Shown: piece by piece, positions 18,581 through 26,950 of the stretch
Layout: each line of letters opens with the position of its first letter
Numbering within the stretch: position 1 is the first letter of the stretch
NCBI GenBank assembly: GCA_002733765.1
Contig: NVWU01000020.1
Coordinates: 6,713-57,909 of the forward strand
DNA from: Colwellia sp.
GTDB taxonomy: Bacteria; Pseudomonadota; Gammaproteobacteria; Enterobacterales; Alteromonadaceae
Reading direction: 5' to 3'
DNA: 51,197 nt
Program-made: the position numbers and the translations under genes
The notes under the pieces: model-generated
What the model was told of the DNA's origin: nothing
Database searches by the model: none
The model's input: only the letters and a program-made list of their open reading frames with translations

Positions 18581-19741
18581 GTGCAGTTTTTAAAGTCACT
18601 TTTTTGTTTGCAAGGTCTTGATAATAGAGCCCGTTTTTGTGCTATTTGTAGTGCAGTTTATGTGATTTTTATCATGCTAATATCGGCTTTCACTGGTAAC
18701 ATTTTTATTTCTCTTACTATCTTAGCTCTATTTACCCCAATACTTTCTTTTACTAGCTTACGCCGACTAAAAGATGCCAAACTCAATAAAAATTGGTTAT
18801 TTGTACCTAATTTACTATTCATCTTAACGGCTTTAATTATTATATTTTCAGAGCAAAACAGCAGCTATTACTTACTTATTATTCCTGCACTCTGCTTAGC
18901 GGTACTATTAACTTATCCTAGTAGTATCAAAAAAAATTCAGTACCTCTACACTACGTACTTGGTTATTTTGGCCCTGTTGACATGACCGAATATCAACAA
19001 ATGACCCACCAAGGTAAACAAACAAAATTTCGTATTGAGCCAACGTTAGTAGGCGATAATTCAATAAGTCTTAATTCAAAAAGCCTTAGTAACGATGAGC
19101 AAGCTATATGGCAAAATCACGAAACAACATCGCCATATGATAAAAGTGAGCATAAAATAGATTTAGGTGAAATCATTCGTTTAAAGCTGGTAAATAATAG
19201 AAAGGCTCAGCTGGCCATCGCTATCATATTAACAATCACATTAGTCAGTGTTTTTTCATCCTGGCGAATGAAAAGTTTACCTAACGATGAACCACCACAA
19301 ACGAGTCAAGAATCGGCTAAGTTAATTGAAAATACTCCAAATATTATTAAACGAATGCACCCATTAGCTATGCCAGATGATTTTTCACTTTTTTTATCTC
19401 AGTACCAAGGTATTATTATTAATTGGCAGGCCGATGAAGTAGGTACGCCATTATTATGGTCTCAATCTAGCGCACAAGGCGAAGATAGTTGCCAACAAAT
19501 TAGCTTTAATAAAGGTAAGCCTATTCGAACTTTGACAGTGAAAGTAGAAAACAGTGCCACTGTGGCTAACGGAGTTTACAATAATTACTTTGCTAGCTTC
19601 TCACCGCTTGATAGTAAAACGCTGATTAAAGCACTAGCATTTCGTGGTAACTTTTCTTTATGCGGGTATAATTTTTCACTAAAGGGTAGTCAGGCCGCTT
19701 TAGGGAAGAATAAAGAATATGCAGACTGGGTAGAATATTAG
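18581..19741 (+). CDS. Membrane protein with an N-terminal DUF805-like region
   Basis: Protein of 386 aa starting at GTG, with AAGGAA seven bases upstream. Residues 1-115 hold about four transmembrane segments in a DUF805-like arrangement (FCLQGLDNRARFC.., RRLKDAKLNKNW). A further membrane helix near 210-230 precedes a roughly 150-residue extracytoplasmic domain with two conserved-looking cysteines. The domain assignment is tentative, and I do not recognise the C-terminal part. Confidence 0.6.
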   Translation: MQFLKSLFCLQGLDNRARFCAICSAVYVIFIMLISAFTGNIFISLTILALFTPILSFTSLRRLKDAKLNKNWLFVPNLLFILTALIIIFSEQNSSYYLLIIPALCLAVLLTYPSSIKKNSVPLHYVLGYFGPVDMTEYQQMTHQGKQTKFRIEPTLVGDNSISLNSKSLSNDEQAIWQNHETTSPYDKSEHKIDLGEIIRLKLVNNRKAQLAIAIILTITLVSVFSSWRMKSLPNDEPPQTSQESAKLIENTPNIIKRMHPLAMPDDFSLFLSQYQGIIINWQADEVGTPLLWSQSSAQGEDSCQQISFNKGKPIRTLTVKVENSATVANGVYNNYFASFSPLDSKTLIKALAFRGNFSLCGYNFSLKGSQAALGKNKEYADWVEY

Positions 19742-19763
19742 CATGTCTGTGATTTCATGCTAA
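19738..19763. terminator. Hairpin between convergent genes
   Basis: An 8-bp perfect stem TTAGCATG/CATGCTAA with a 10-base loop overlaps the stop codon of the preceding gene. It lacks a T-run, so termination is uncertain. Confidence 0.35.
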
Positions 19764-19805
19764 CTATCGCCAATACTCTAAGCCACTAACTAATTACTGA
19801 GGTTG

Positions 19806-20210
19806 TTATTTAAAACCTATACCTGCTTCAAATAACTGATCATAAATACTTTTCATTGCGATAGTATTTTCAGTTAATGAATCATTCCACTTACTTCGCT
19901 TTTCAAAACCTAAATCACTAATTAGATAATAGTAATCAGCCTTTAAATCACTCGATTCAAGACATGACTTTGTACAAGACAGGCTACAACCATCAATAGC
20001 AATAATTGGTCTCCCTGAGTTAGCCAAATCCATAATAGGGCCAACCTTACCAATAACACCAGCAATACACGACATTTCAGCAATGCCATCACCATCAAGA
20101 TTTAACGAGATATTATGCGCCATTTGCGCTAAATTTGAACAACCAGAGCAAGAATAAACAATCGGTTTTTCTTTCTGCTCAATTGGTTCGATTTTCTTAT
20201 TGTCAGACAC
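19806..20210 (-). CDS. DGC-domain putative zinc-binding protein
   Basis: Protein of 134 aa with the cysteine pattern of the DGC family (PF08859): YSCSGC (C21, C24), MSCIAG (C48), and AIDGCSLSCTKSC (D73-G74-C75, C79, C83). The spacing suggests a zinc or other metal site. Function unknown in general; members often sit near redox or thiol genes. The start is GTG, with a purine-rich GAGAG eight bases upstream. An exact FNR box lies about 100 bases upstream of the start, suggesting anaerobic control. Confidence 0.78.
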   Translation of the reverse strand: MSDNKKIEPIEQKEKPIVYSCSGCSNLAQMAHNISLNLDGDGIAEMSCIAGVIGKVGPIMDLANSGRPIIAIDGCSLSCTKSCLESSDLKADYYYLISDLGFEKRSKWNDSLTENTIAMKSIYDQLFEAGIGFK

Positions 20211-20304
20211 AGGGCTTCTCTCTTAACATTTTAGTGGTTTAGCCTTAAAACAGGCTACATAGAACGCCGAACTCCTAATACTAACAAGGCAAATAAAACA
20301 TGAA

Positions 20305-20318
20305 TTGATTTACATCAA
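20305..20318. promoter_or_regulatory. FNR/EtrA-type binding site
   Basis: TTGATTTACATCAA is an exact match to the FNR consensus TTGAT-N4-ATCAA. Its centre is about 101 bases upstream of the DGC gene start and about 300 upstream of ycaO, so the DGC gene is the more likely target. The site is symmetrical and could act on either side. Confidence 0.6.
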
Positions 20319-20368
20319 CCTTTAGATCAATCACCTAATAATAACTATTTCAGTACTATTAATACTCA

Positions 20369-20465
20369 TGCCAATAAATATGTGATCATTTTAAATGGCC
20401 TAAATTTCCAATAACACCGTTGCTTTCAATCCCTCGCCTAGTTTATTAGCATCGGATCAATCATT
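20369..20465 (+). repeat. Decayed MITE-like element, family B
   Basis: The stretch matches the left part of the element at 50967-51125, including TGTGATC/AGTGATC and a 26-base block (20408-20433 against 51013-51038) differing at one position. The ATACC end is degenerate (ATGCC) and no right end is recognisable. It lies in the gap between the divergent DGC and ycaO genes. Confidence 0.6.
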
Positions 20466-20615
20466 AACCTTATATTTATCATTCATAAATATATCCTAGC
20501 TTACAACAGGTTATATTTGATAATACTTTATGCCATTTAAATCATTATAAAAATGGCTATTTCAGCTATAATCAGCATCATAAATTAGTAGCCACTATAG
20601 ACAATGGATATCCTC

Positions 20616-22352
20616 ATGGAAAAAACCTTTATTAAAGGCAAAGATTCTGACTTAGAAACCTCAATTTCGACTATGCAAGAAAAATTAAAATCATTTGGTT
20701 TTGATATTGAAGAAGCTTCTTGGTTAAACCCAGTTAAGAACTGCTTTTCCGTACACATTAAAGACAGCAGCTGTGGTTTAATGTTCACCAATGGTAAAGG
20801 CTCGACGGCAAAATCCTGTTTAGCTAGCGCTTTGGGTGAGTATTTTGAACGATTAAGCTGTAACTATTTTTTTGCCGATTTTTATCTAGGTGATAAAATA
20901 AGTCAAAGTGAGTTTGTTCATTACCCTAATGAAAAGTGGTTTTTCAGTGAGGACGATTCTATGCCTACTGGTATTATGGACGAAAGTTTATGGCAATATT
21001 TTGATCCTAATAATGAGATCACCGTAGATAAACTTTATGACATGAATTCTGGTGTTGGTGAACGTGGTATTTGTGCATTGCCTTATACTAGAGAGCGCGA
21101 CCAACAAGATGTTTATATTCCGGTGAGCGTTATTGCGAATGTGTTTGTTAGTAATGGCATGTCCGCAGGCAATACTAAAAATGAAGCACGTGTACAGAGT
21201 TTATCTGAAGTGTTTGAACGCTATGTTAAGAATAAAATTATTGCACAAGGGATTTGCTTACCTGAAATCCCAGTATCAGTACTAGAACGTTTCCCTACTA
21301 TATTAGCTGATATTCGTGAACTAGAAAGCCATGGTTATCACCTTAGAGTGTGTGATGCTTCGTTAGGTGGTTTGTATCCTGTCATAAGCGTCACGTTAAT
21401 TAACCCTAAAGACGGCAGTGTTTTTGCTTCTTTTGGTGCTCACCCTAGCTTTGAAGTTGCTCTAGAACGCACGGTAACCGAGTTACTACAAGGTAGAAGC
21501 CTTGATCAACTGGATGTATTTCAACCGCCTAGCTTTGATGAAGAAGAAATTGCTGCGCCTCATAACCTTGAATTACATTTTATCGATTCTAGTGGTTTTA
21601 TTTCATATGATTTTTTCAAAGATGTTTCAGATTATGATTTTGTTGATTGGGATTTTGATGCCGATACTGGTGCTGAATACGACAACTTAGTAGCCATAAT
21701 TCACGAGTTGGATTTCGATATTTATATTTCAGATTATAACCACTTAAATGTCTATGCTTGTCGTATTTTAGTACCCGGCATGTCTGATATTTACCCAGTA
21801 GATGAAATTGTTTGGAATAACAATAACGATGGAGCTTTGTTTCGTGAAGCATTCTTAACCTTAAAAGACTTATCTAACGACGATTGGCTAGATATTCTTG
21901 AGGGTCTCGATCAGGGAGGTTATAACGATGCAATGGCTGCCGCAGAATTTATTGGTTTAGCGCCCGATGCTGGCACCACTTGGTTTGATCTACGCCTTGG
22001 CGAAGTAAAAGCGATGCTAGCGCTTGCTGCTCAGGACGAGCAAGCTATCGATTGGGTTAATTGGGCATTACACCTTGATCAAAACAATGAAGAAAACACC
22101 CGTAAGTACCGTTGTTTACAAGCGCTATTAGAAATAAAATGGAGTGATGATAAAGAATATAAACCTTATCTAAACTCTCTTGGATTAATGTACGGTAAAG
22201 AAATGTCTAGCAAATGCTTAGATATTGTTGAAGGTAAAGTGATTTTCGATGGTTTACATTGCCCTGGTTTAAGCCTCAAAGGCTTTAAAACTCATGCTAA
22301 ATTACTAGAAGGCTATGAGAAATTACAAGCGGCTAAAAAAGCTAACTGGTAA
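20616..22352 (+). CDS. ycaO: YcaO-domain protein (E. coli YcaO orthologue)
   Basis: Protein of 578 aa, colinear with E. coli YcaO. YcaO proteins are ATP-dependent cyclodehydratase-fold enzymes; the E. coli orthologue has been tied to beta-methylthiolation of ribosomal protein S12. ATP-binding blocks are visible: SALGEYFERLS, NEARVQSLSEVFERYVKNK and ALERTVTELLQGR. The C-terminus carries TPR-like repeats. The in-frame ATG at 20604 is possible, but MEKTFIKGKD at 20616 aligns with the E. coli start. No precursor peptide or partner RiPP gene is adjacent, consistent with the housekeeping type of YcaO. Confidence 0.92.
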   Translation: MEKTFIKGKDSDLETSISTMQEKLKSFGFDIEEASWLNPVKNCFSVHIKDSSCGLMFTNGKGSTAKSCLASALGEYFERLSCNYFFADFYLGDKISQSEFVHYPNEKWFFSEDDSMPTGIMDESLWQYFDPNNEITVDKLYDMNSGVGERGICALPYTRERDQQDVYIPVSVIANVFVSNGMSAGNTKNEARVQSLSEVFERYVKNKIIAQGICLPEIPVSVLERFPTILADIRELESHGYHLRVCDASLGGLYPVISVTLINPKDGSVFASFGAHPSFEVALERTVTELLQGRSLDQLDVFQPPSFDEEEIAAPHNLELHFIDSSGFISYDFFKDVSDYDFVDWDFDADTGAEYDNLVAIIHELDFDIYISDYNHLNVYACRILVPGMSDIYPVDEIVWNNNNDGALFREAFLTLKDLSNDDWLDILEGLDQGGYNDAMAAAEFIGLAPDAGTTWFDLRLGEVKAMLALAAQDEQAIDWVNWALHLDQNNEENTRKYRCLQALLEIKWSDDKEYKPYLNSLGLMYGKEMSSKCLDIVEGKVIFDGLHCPGLSLKGFKTHAKLLEGYEKLQAAKKANW

Positions 22353-22383
22353 AGCCTAAGTAGAGGTATTCAAACTTTAGAGT

Positions 22384-22400
22384 GTCGGGCTAAGCCCGAC
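22384..22400. repeat. REP-like GC-rich palindrome
   Basis: GTCGGGC-TAA-GCCCGAC, followed by CTACA, is a 7-bp GC-only stem in an AT-rich genome, placed exactly between the convergent ycaO and membrane-protein genes. It resembles dispersed REP-type palindromes of gammaproteobacteria. No T-run follows. Confidence 0.55.
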
Positions 22401-22742
22401 CTACAAAGAAGCCTCTTTTTTACCTATACGATAAGCTTCAACCACACTGACTAGCCAAGCCACTAACAAAATGATCAAAGCAGGACTTAAAGACTCTGTA
22501 GCTGTGCTTGTCTGCTGATGAACTAATTCAGTAATCGTGGCAAGATCAGCAGCAACTTCGCCACGTTGAACTTGGTCAATAATGTTTTGCGCTCTGGCCA
22601 TCAAGTTAGAAAATAACAAATATAAGCCTACACTGGCAAAAACAGCAAAATAGCAGGCCGATATATATTTCTTTAACAGCAACTGCCCTGCTCCAGGAAA
22701 TATTAGTGCTGAAAACAAAGCGGCTTTTAATGGTTTATTCAT
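22401..22742 (-). CDS. Small two-helix inner-membrane protein
   Basis: 113 aa from the ATG at 22742, with GGA eight bases upstream; a TTG four codons earlier is a weaker start. Two hydrophobic segments (about 5-45 and 90-107) flank a polar loop rich in Gln/Thr. FPGAGQLLLKKY is reminiscent of TM2/DUF5683-like membrane proteins. Function unknown. It follows the yehS-like gene by 28 bases and is probably cotranscribed with it. Confidence 0.6.
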   Translation of the reverse strand: MNKPLKAALFSALIFPGAGQLLLKKYISACYFAVFASVGLYLLFSNLMARAQNIIDQVQRGEVAADLATITELVHQQTSTATESLSPALIILLVAWLVSVVEAYRIGKKEASL

Positions 22743-22770
22743 GTTTATATCCAAAGAGCTGATTTAAAAA

Positions 22771-23487
22771 CTAGGATTTATTACTTGGTTGCTTATAAAT
22801 ATCTTCAGGCTTAAGTTTTAGCACACCTCGTTTAGTTTTATTTTTATCATTTTGTTGTTTCTTCGGATTAACATATATAGCACTGGCATTCGGCCGAGCC
22901 CCTTCAACAAAAGGCTCTTGTTTTTGATTATTACTTTTACCTTTATTGCCACTTTTACCTTTATAGCTAGTTTTATGACCCTTATTTTCGGCCACATCAG
23001 TAGACTCTTTAACAAACTTACTTGTTCTAGCAACATGATATTTCTTATCAATTGCTTGTAATAGGTTACGCAATACTTGATCTTTACACTCACGGTAATG
23101 CTTGTGATCAGTTTTTCTCGAAAAAGCACTTAGCTCTGGTTTGTTTAACCTAAAATCAACACTTCCAAGTAAAGCAATTAATTCTTCAGCTTTTAAATTA
23201 AGCGCTATTTTTAGCTTGGTCAAAATAATATTATTATTAAGACGTTTTTCAACGACCGGATTGGGCCCTTCCTTTTTACCGCGTTTTTCATTAATAAAAC
23301 CATTAAGAAAATACGCTAGTTGACTATCCATACAATTTACAAAACTTGTATCATCATCTTTTTTCAGCCACTGACTCACTTGCTCTCTGCTTACCTGTAA
23401 TCCCGCAGAGGCAAATAAAGCAATCATTTGCTTATCATTATAATTAAAGGTATAGCGTAAGCGGCGTAGCACGTCATTATTATTCAA
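22771..23487 (-). CDS. yehS: YehS-like DUF1456 protein with a long basic tail
   Basis: Protein of 238 aa. Residues 1-150 contain two DUF1456 repeats (NNDVLRRLRYTFNYND..., NNNIILTKLKIALNLK...) with the conserved FLNGFINEKRGK and DHKHYRECKDQ. E. coli YehS is about 156 aa; the extra 80 or so residues here are Lys/Asn/Gly-rich and low complexity (KGKSGNKGKSNNQK), ending KLKPEDIYKQPSNKS. The tail may bind nucleic acid. Function unknown. Confidence 0.85.
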   Translation of the reverse strand: MNNNDVLRRLRYTFNYNDKQMIALFASAGLQVSREQVSQWLKKDDDTSFVNCMDSQLAYFLNGFINEKRGKKEGPNPVVEKRLNNNIILTKLKIALNLKAEELIALLGSVDFRLNKPELSAFSRKTDHKHYRECKDQVLRNLLQAIDKKYHVARTSKFVKESTDVAENKGHKTSYKGKSGNKGKSNNQKQEPFVEGARPNASAIYVNPKKQQNDKNKTKRGVLKLKPEDIYKQPSNKS

Positions 23488-23763
23488 AAGGCTTTCCTAT
23501 GTTAAGATATTTGTACAAAATTATTGGGTTTACTTACCGATAGTCATCCTAGTGATATCTAAATTAGCATCTTTGCGTCAATGCATAAGGTTGCCTATAA
23601 AAAAGTCGAGATGACAGCACTCTATGAGTAGGATAAATGGTTATGATTTACTTAAAACATTTTAACATTATTTCATTGCTATTAAAATCGAGGTTTTTAT
23701 ATGAAAATCTTACATAATTTTGTATTATTTAATTTATCAATACTTTTTTGATAGCAGGAAGCT

Positions 23764-24288
23764 ATGTATATGAATAATTTAATAAAATTATCTTTAACTT
23801 TTTCACCTTTATTACTCAGTGCTTGTGTTAATCAAAATACTATCGCGCAAAATAAATTGACACCTGTCACCAATCCATGTCAAAAGATATCAATGTTAAT
23901 TAATGCTTATGACGATGGTTTTGAGCAAATAAAAATGACAAAGATCAAAACTAGAATAAGTAATACATGGAAAGCAAAATATAATATCATCGGGGAAAGT
24001 TGTCATATTTGGACTTGGGGTAGTTCACAAACCACCTACGCTTGCAATATAACAGTCAACGATAAAGAGACTGCTGAAAGTTATTATAGTAACGCACAGC
24101 AAACTATTCAGCAGTGCTTAGGTGATGATTGGTTAATGACTGAAGAGCCTAGAAAGGCTGATAAAGGACGTAAAAGCACTTTTACAACCCCTGACAAGCA
24201 AATTTCCTTATCAACACATATTGTCCCACTGGATAGTCTTTTTAATGAAAAATGGACTATTTACTATTATATTGGTAACCCTAATTAA
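23764..24288 (+). CDS. Putative lipoprotein, function unknown
   Basis: Protein of 174 aa with a signal sequence ending in the lipobox LLSAC (Cys near residue 21) and therefore probably membrane-anchored. AGGA a few bases upstream fits the ATG at 23764; the ATG two codons later is also possible. Three or four cysteines in the mature part (NPCQKI, ESCHIW, YACNI, QQCLG) could form disulfides. No domain recognised. A strong terminator follows. Confidence 0.65.
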   Translation: MYMNNLIKLSLTFSPLLLSACVNQNTIAQNKLTPVTNPCQKISMLINAYDDGFEQIKMTKIKTRISNTWKAKYNIIGESCHIWTWGSSQTTYACNITVNDKETAESYYSNAQQTIQQCLGDDWLMTEEPRKADKGRKSTFTTPDKQISLSTHIVPLDSLFNEKWTIYYYIGNPN

Positions 24289-24309
24289 TAATTTTCATCT
24301 TAATTTTTA

Positions 24310-24340
24310 CTAAAAAACGAGCTTAAAGCTCGTTTTTTAG
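24310..24340. terminator. Strong bidirectional terminator
   Basis: A 14-bp stem including AAAAAACGAGCT and its complement around a TAA loop, with A- and T-runs on both sides. It serves the lipoprotein gene on the plus strand and the cysteine-repeat gene on the minus strand. Confidence 0.85.
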
Positions 24341-24375
24341 TTCTGTGTGTTAGTTAATAATTAACCATCACATTT

Positions 24376-24777
24376 TTATTTTTTACTTTCGCCACATTTG
24401 CCTTCACCACACTTACCTTTAGCTTTAGCTTTAGCTTTGGCTTTGCTCTCGCCACATTTACCTTCACCACACTTGCCTTTAGCTTTGGCTTTGCTCTCGC
24501 CACATTTACCTTCACCACACTTGCCTTTAGCTTTGGTTTTGCTCTCACCACATTTACCCTCACCACACTTGCCTTTAGCTTTGGCTTTACTCTCACCACA
24601 TTTACCCTCACCGCACTTGGCTTTAGCTTTGCCTTCGCTCATACCTTCAGCGGCAAAAGTAACTAAGTCTTGACTTGCAAACGGGTTAACTTCAGCTTTA
24701 GCAATATTACTTGCAAAAACAGAAAATGCTAATAAGCCCATTACTGCCGCCAAACCAGATTTTTTAAGTAGATTCAT
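24376..24777 (-). CDS. HvfA-like secreted cysteine-repeat protein (candidate copper-binding RiPP precursor)
   Basis: Protein of 133 aa: a signal peptide (about 1-28, ending IAKA), a short linker, then five repeats of about 16 residues built on KCGEGKCGES joined by Lys/Ala spacers. The ten cysteines are C55, 60, 71, 76, 87, 92, 103, 108, 123 and 128. The EGKCG motif is the hallmark I recall from HvfA/bufferin precursors, in which a DUF692-type MNIO enzyme converts the cysteines to oxazolone/thioamide groups that bind copper. No MNIO enzyme, DUF2063 partner or DoxX protein is nearby, so the gene is an orphan. AGGA eight bases upstream supports the start. An unmodified metal-binding or structural role is the alternative. 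Confidence 0.72.
   Translation of the reverse strand: MNLLKKSGLAAVMGLLAFSVFASNIAKAEVNPFASQDLVTFAAEGMSEGKAKAKCGEGKCGESKAKAKGKCGEGKCGESKTKAKGKCGEGKCGESKAKAKGKCGEGKCGESKAKAKAKAKGKCGEGKCGESKK
24394..24615 (-). repeat. In-frame tandem repeats, about 48 bp
   Basis: The coding DNA of the cysteine-repeat protein carries roughly five tandem units of 48 bp (one of 60 bp through an extra Lys-Ala pair run). The units are nearly identical at the DNA level, so recent expansion or contraction by slippage is likely and copy number may differ between strains. Confidence 0.8.
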
Positions 24778-24804
24778 GATAAGTTTCCTATATTATTATT
24801 TGTT

Positions 24805-24820
24805 AATACTGCAGTGTATT
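24805..24820. promoter_or_regulatory. Inverted repeat upstream of the cysteine-repeat gene
   Basis: AATAC-TGCAGT-GTATT, centred 35 bases before the start codon, is a possible operator. No known regulator is assigned. Confidence 0.3.
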
Positions 24821-24966
24821 AGTTATATGACTTTTAAGATAGACCATCCAACTTAAAAAAAAATTTCACCTTTATTTAATTTTATTACAAATAAGGATAA
24901 ATTGTGTATTTGCTCAAAAGAAGCATATCGATATAATATATTTTCATTTTTAAATAACAATTGTTA

Positions 24967-25002
24967 AAACAAAAAAACCAGTGTTTAAACTGGTTTTTAA
25001 AA
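24967..25002 (-). terminator. Terminator of the TonB2 operon
   Basis: A 10-bp stem AAAAACCAGT with its complement, a six-base loop and a T7 run on the minus strand, 20 bases past the last gene of the operon. It separates the operon from the downstream cysteine-repeat gene. Confidence 0.8.
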
Positions 25003-25019
25003 TTTAGAAAATGCACTGA

Positions 25020-26327
25020 CTAAATTGAAACTTTTTTACGTCTCGCTGTGTCCACAATAAAACCTTTCCAACCTTTCGCCGCTTTACGTGACTTAGGGTC
25101 TTCCATAGCTTTGTTAATAGCAATATGGGCTTTTTTATATTTTTCAAGGTAAAAATAAGATTCGGCAATACTCATATATATACGACCCTTATTTTTCACA
25201 CCAAGCTCCAACGACTTTTCTAATGCTGGAATCGCTTTTGAAAACTGCTCATCTTGTTTTAACAACATACCTTGCTTACGGTAATGTTTAGCTTTATTGG
25301 TCATTTTAGCCAACTCACCATAGTACTCCGCTGCAGTACCAACATGTTGTGCTGCATGCCATGCGTTTGCTAATGTTGATATATTCTTGTCATCACGCTT
25401 AACTAAACCAGAAGCAATATGTTTCTCTAATAACCGAGCCGCCTTGTAAGGTGCCTCGGTCGAAGAATACAAGTTTGCTAATGTTTTAATTTGTGACTCT
25501 TTATCAAGAAAACCTTGTTTATAAGCTAAATCAAGTGTTTGCACAGCTTTAGGATAATTTTCAACTAATAAATAAAACATAGGTAATTGTGTCCACCAGG
25601 TTTTATTTTCAGGGAAAATCAAAATAACTGTTTCTAACACCTTAATGGCTTCTTGATACTTTTTACGTTCATAATAAGAAGTTAGCTTTAAAACATAAGG
25701 ATTTTGGTTTGGTTTATCACCAAAAGCAATAATGGCTTTATCAGCGGGAACAATCATTTTATCCAATTGTTTCAACTCATAATGAGCTTGAGCAATTTTA
25801 ACCCAAGTATTACCATCATCTTTGCTGGTAAACGCCATCCAAGCATAGTAATTACTTAATGCATCTTTATAGTTTTTGGTTTGCATTTGCAAATCAGCCA
25901 ATAACTTTATAGCTTCTCCGTGGTCAACTTCATTTAAGATGTCTGGCGCAACAGCTTTTTTTAAGTAAAAAATAGCTTCTTTTTCATGATCACCTTTTGT
26001 GGCATACATAACGGCAATAAAACGTGCAACATAAGCTTTGTCGTAATCTTTTTTGACATTGATGTCTTTTAAAATTACTAATGCACCGTCGATATCATCA
26101 GCAGTATAAGCTTCAAAAGCTTTAGCTACTTTTTTACCAACTGATTGACCAACAAGTTGCGTAGGACGTTTCTTTTTCTCTTCTTTTTTAGCACTCGCCG
26201 CCATTACATTATCTGTAAAAGGTACTTGAGCCACTAAAAGTGAAGCGATAACGACTAAAGAAGTTGATACTTTCTTAAAAGAAAGGTGCTTAAACGTAAC
26301 TGTTGTAAAAATAGTTTTGCTAAACAT
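25020..26327 (-). CDS. TPR-repeat periplasmic protein of the TonB2 operon
   Basis: Protein of 435 aa with an N-terminal signal sequence (cleavage near AASA, about residue 45) followed by a helical array of tetratricopeptide repeats through to the C-terminus. It is the last gene of the DUF3450-ttpC-exbB2-exbD2-tonB2-TPR operon, starting five bases after tonB2, with GGAGG nine bases before the ATG. In Vibrio and Shewanella the same position is held by TPR proteins thought to support the TonB2 complex. A periplasmic scaffold role is inferred. Confidence 0.82.
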   Translation of the reverse strand: MFSKTIFTTVTFKHLSFKKVSTSLVVIASLLVAQVPFTDNVMAASAKKEEKKKRPTQLVGQSVGKKVAKAFEAYTADDIDGALVILKDINVKKDYDKAYVARFIAVMYATKGDHEKEAIFYLKKAVAPDILNEVDHGEAIKLLADLQMQTKNYKDALSNYYAWMAFTSKDDGNTWVKIAQAHYELKQLDKMIVPADKAIIAFGDKPNQNPYVLKLTSYYERKKYQEAIKVLETVILIFPENKTWWTQLPMFYLLVENYPKAVQTLDLAYKQGFLDKESQIKTLANLYSSTEAPYKAARLLEKHIASGLVKRDDKNISTLANAWHAAQHVGTAAEYYGELAKMTNKAKHYRKQGMLLKQDEQFSKAIPALEKSLELGVKNKGRIYMSIAESYFYLEKYKKAHIAINKAMEDPKSRKAAKGWKGFIVDTARRKKVSI

Positions 26328-26332
26328 AATTA

Positions 26333-26947
26333 TTAACCTCCATCCATTTTAAAGTCTAATTGAACAGTTAAACCTGGTTGCTTCATTGGTTTACCATCAA
26401 CAACTTTTGGCTTATATTTCCACTTTCTCAGTGCGCGTTTAGCTTCTTTGTTAAAGACACGTTTAGGCTTTGCTGCAATAACCTTAACATCTTCAACACC
26501 ACCAATTTCATTAATAGTAAATGAAAGTTGAACCCAACCTTCTTTACCATCACGTGCTGCTTGAATAGGATATCTAGGCTCTATTCTAACAATTGGCGTT
26601 GCATCACCATCTTGAGCAAAACCGGCACCGGGTGCAGATAATCCCGTTGAGGCACCAGATAACTGAACACTTGGCATATTAAATTGTAAACCACTACTAT
26701 CGCTACTTGCTTCAGGCTCAGGAGCCTGCTGTTTTGGCGGCGCTTTAGGTGGTGGTGGCGGCGGTGGCGGTACACGACGACGAGTCTCAGCTGAAGACTT
26801 CGGCGGCGTAGTATTTACCTCTACGATTATATTATCTTGTGTCTCATCCTTACTTCTATCACCTGTAGATACAAGAAAGGCCATAAAAGCAAATAGACTA
26901 AAGGTAATCGCAGCGCCTAGTAGTATTGATACTAAAAAGCGTACCAT
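26333..26947 (-). CDS. tonB2: TonB2 energy-transducing protein
   Basis: Short TonB of 204 aa with an N-terminal membrane anchor (about 5-28), a Pro-rich spacer (VPPPPPPPPKAPPKQQAPEPE) and a C-terminal TonB domain (PIVRIEPRYPIQAARDGKEGWVQ). It carries proton-motive energy from ExbB2/ExbD2 to outer-membrane receptors such as the one at 10928-13375, although the exact partner is unknown. Spacing to exbD2 is three bases. Confidence 0.9.
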   Translation of the reverse strand: MVRFLVSILLGAAITFSLFAFMAFLVSTGDRSKDETQDNIIVEVNTTPPKSSAETRRRVPPPPPPPPKAPPKQQAPEPEASSDSSGLQFNMPSVQLSGASTGLSAPGAGFAQDGDATPIVRIEPRYPIQAARDGKEGWVQLSFTINEIGGVEDVKVIAAKPKRVFNKEAKRALRKWKYKPKVVDGKPMKQPGLTVQLDFKMDGG

Positions 26948-26950
26948 AAT

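Noticed and set aside
20604..22352. YcaO as the enzyme of a thiazole/oxazole RiPP cluster
   Set aside because: It is colinear with E. coli housekeeping YcaO, and no precursor peptide, dehydrogenase or E1-like partner is adjacent. The cysteine-repeat gene 2 kb away is on the other strand with other genes between.
22818..23129. Frames overlapping the yehS-like gene
   Set aside because: Shadow frames of a clear DUF1456 gene.
24394..24615. CRISPR array
   Set aside because: The regular repeats are in-frame coding units of a cysteine-repeat protein, without distinct spacers.
24354..24673. Overlapping open frames on both strands in the repeat gene
   Set aside because: They are by-products of the 48-bp repeats; only the frame with a signal peptide and ribosome-binding site is credible.
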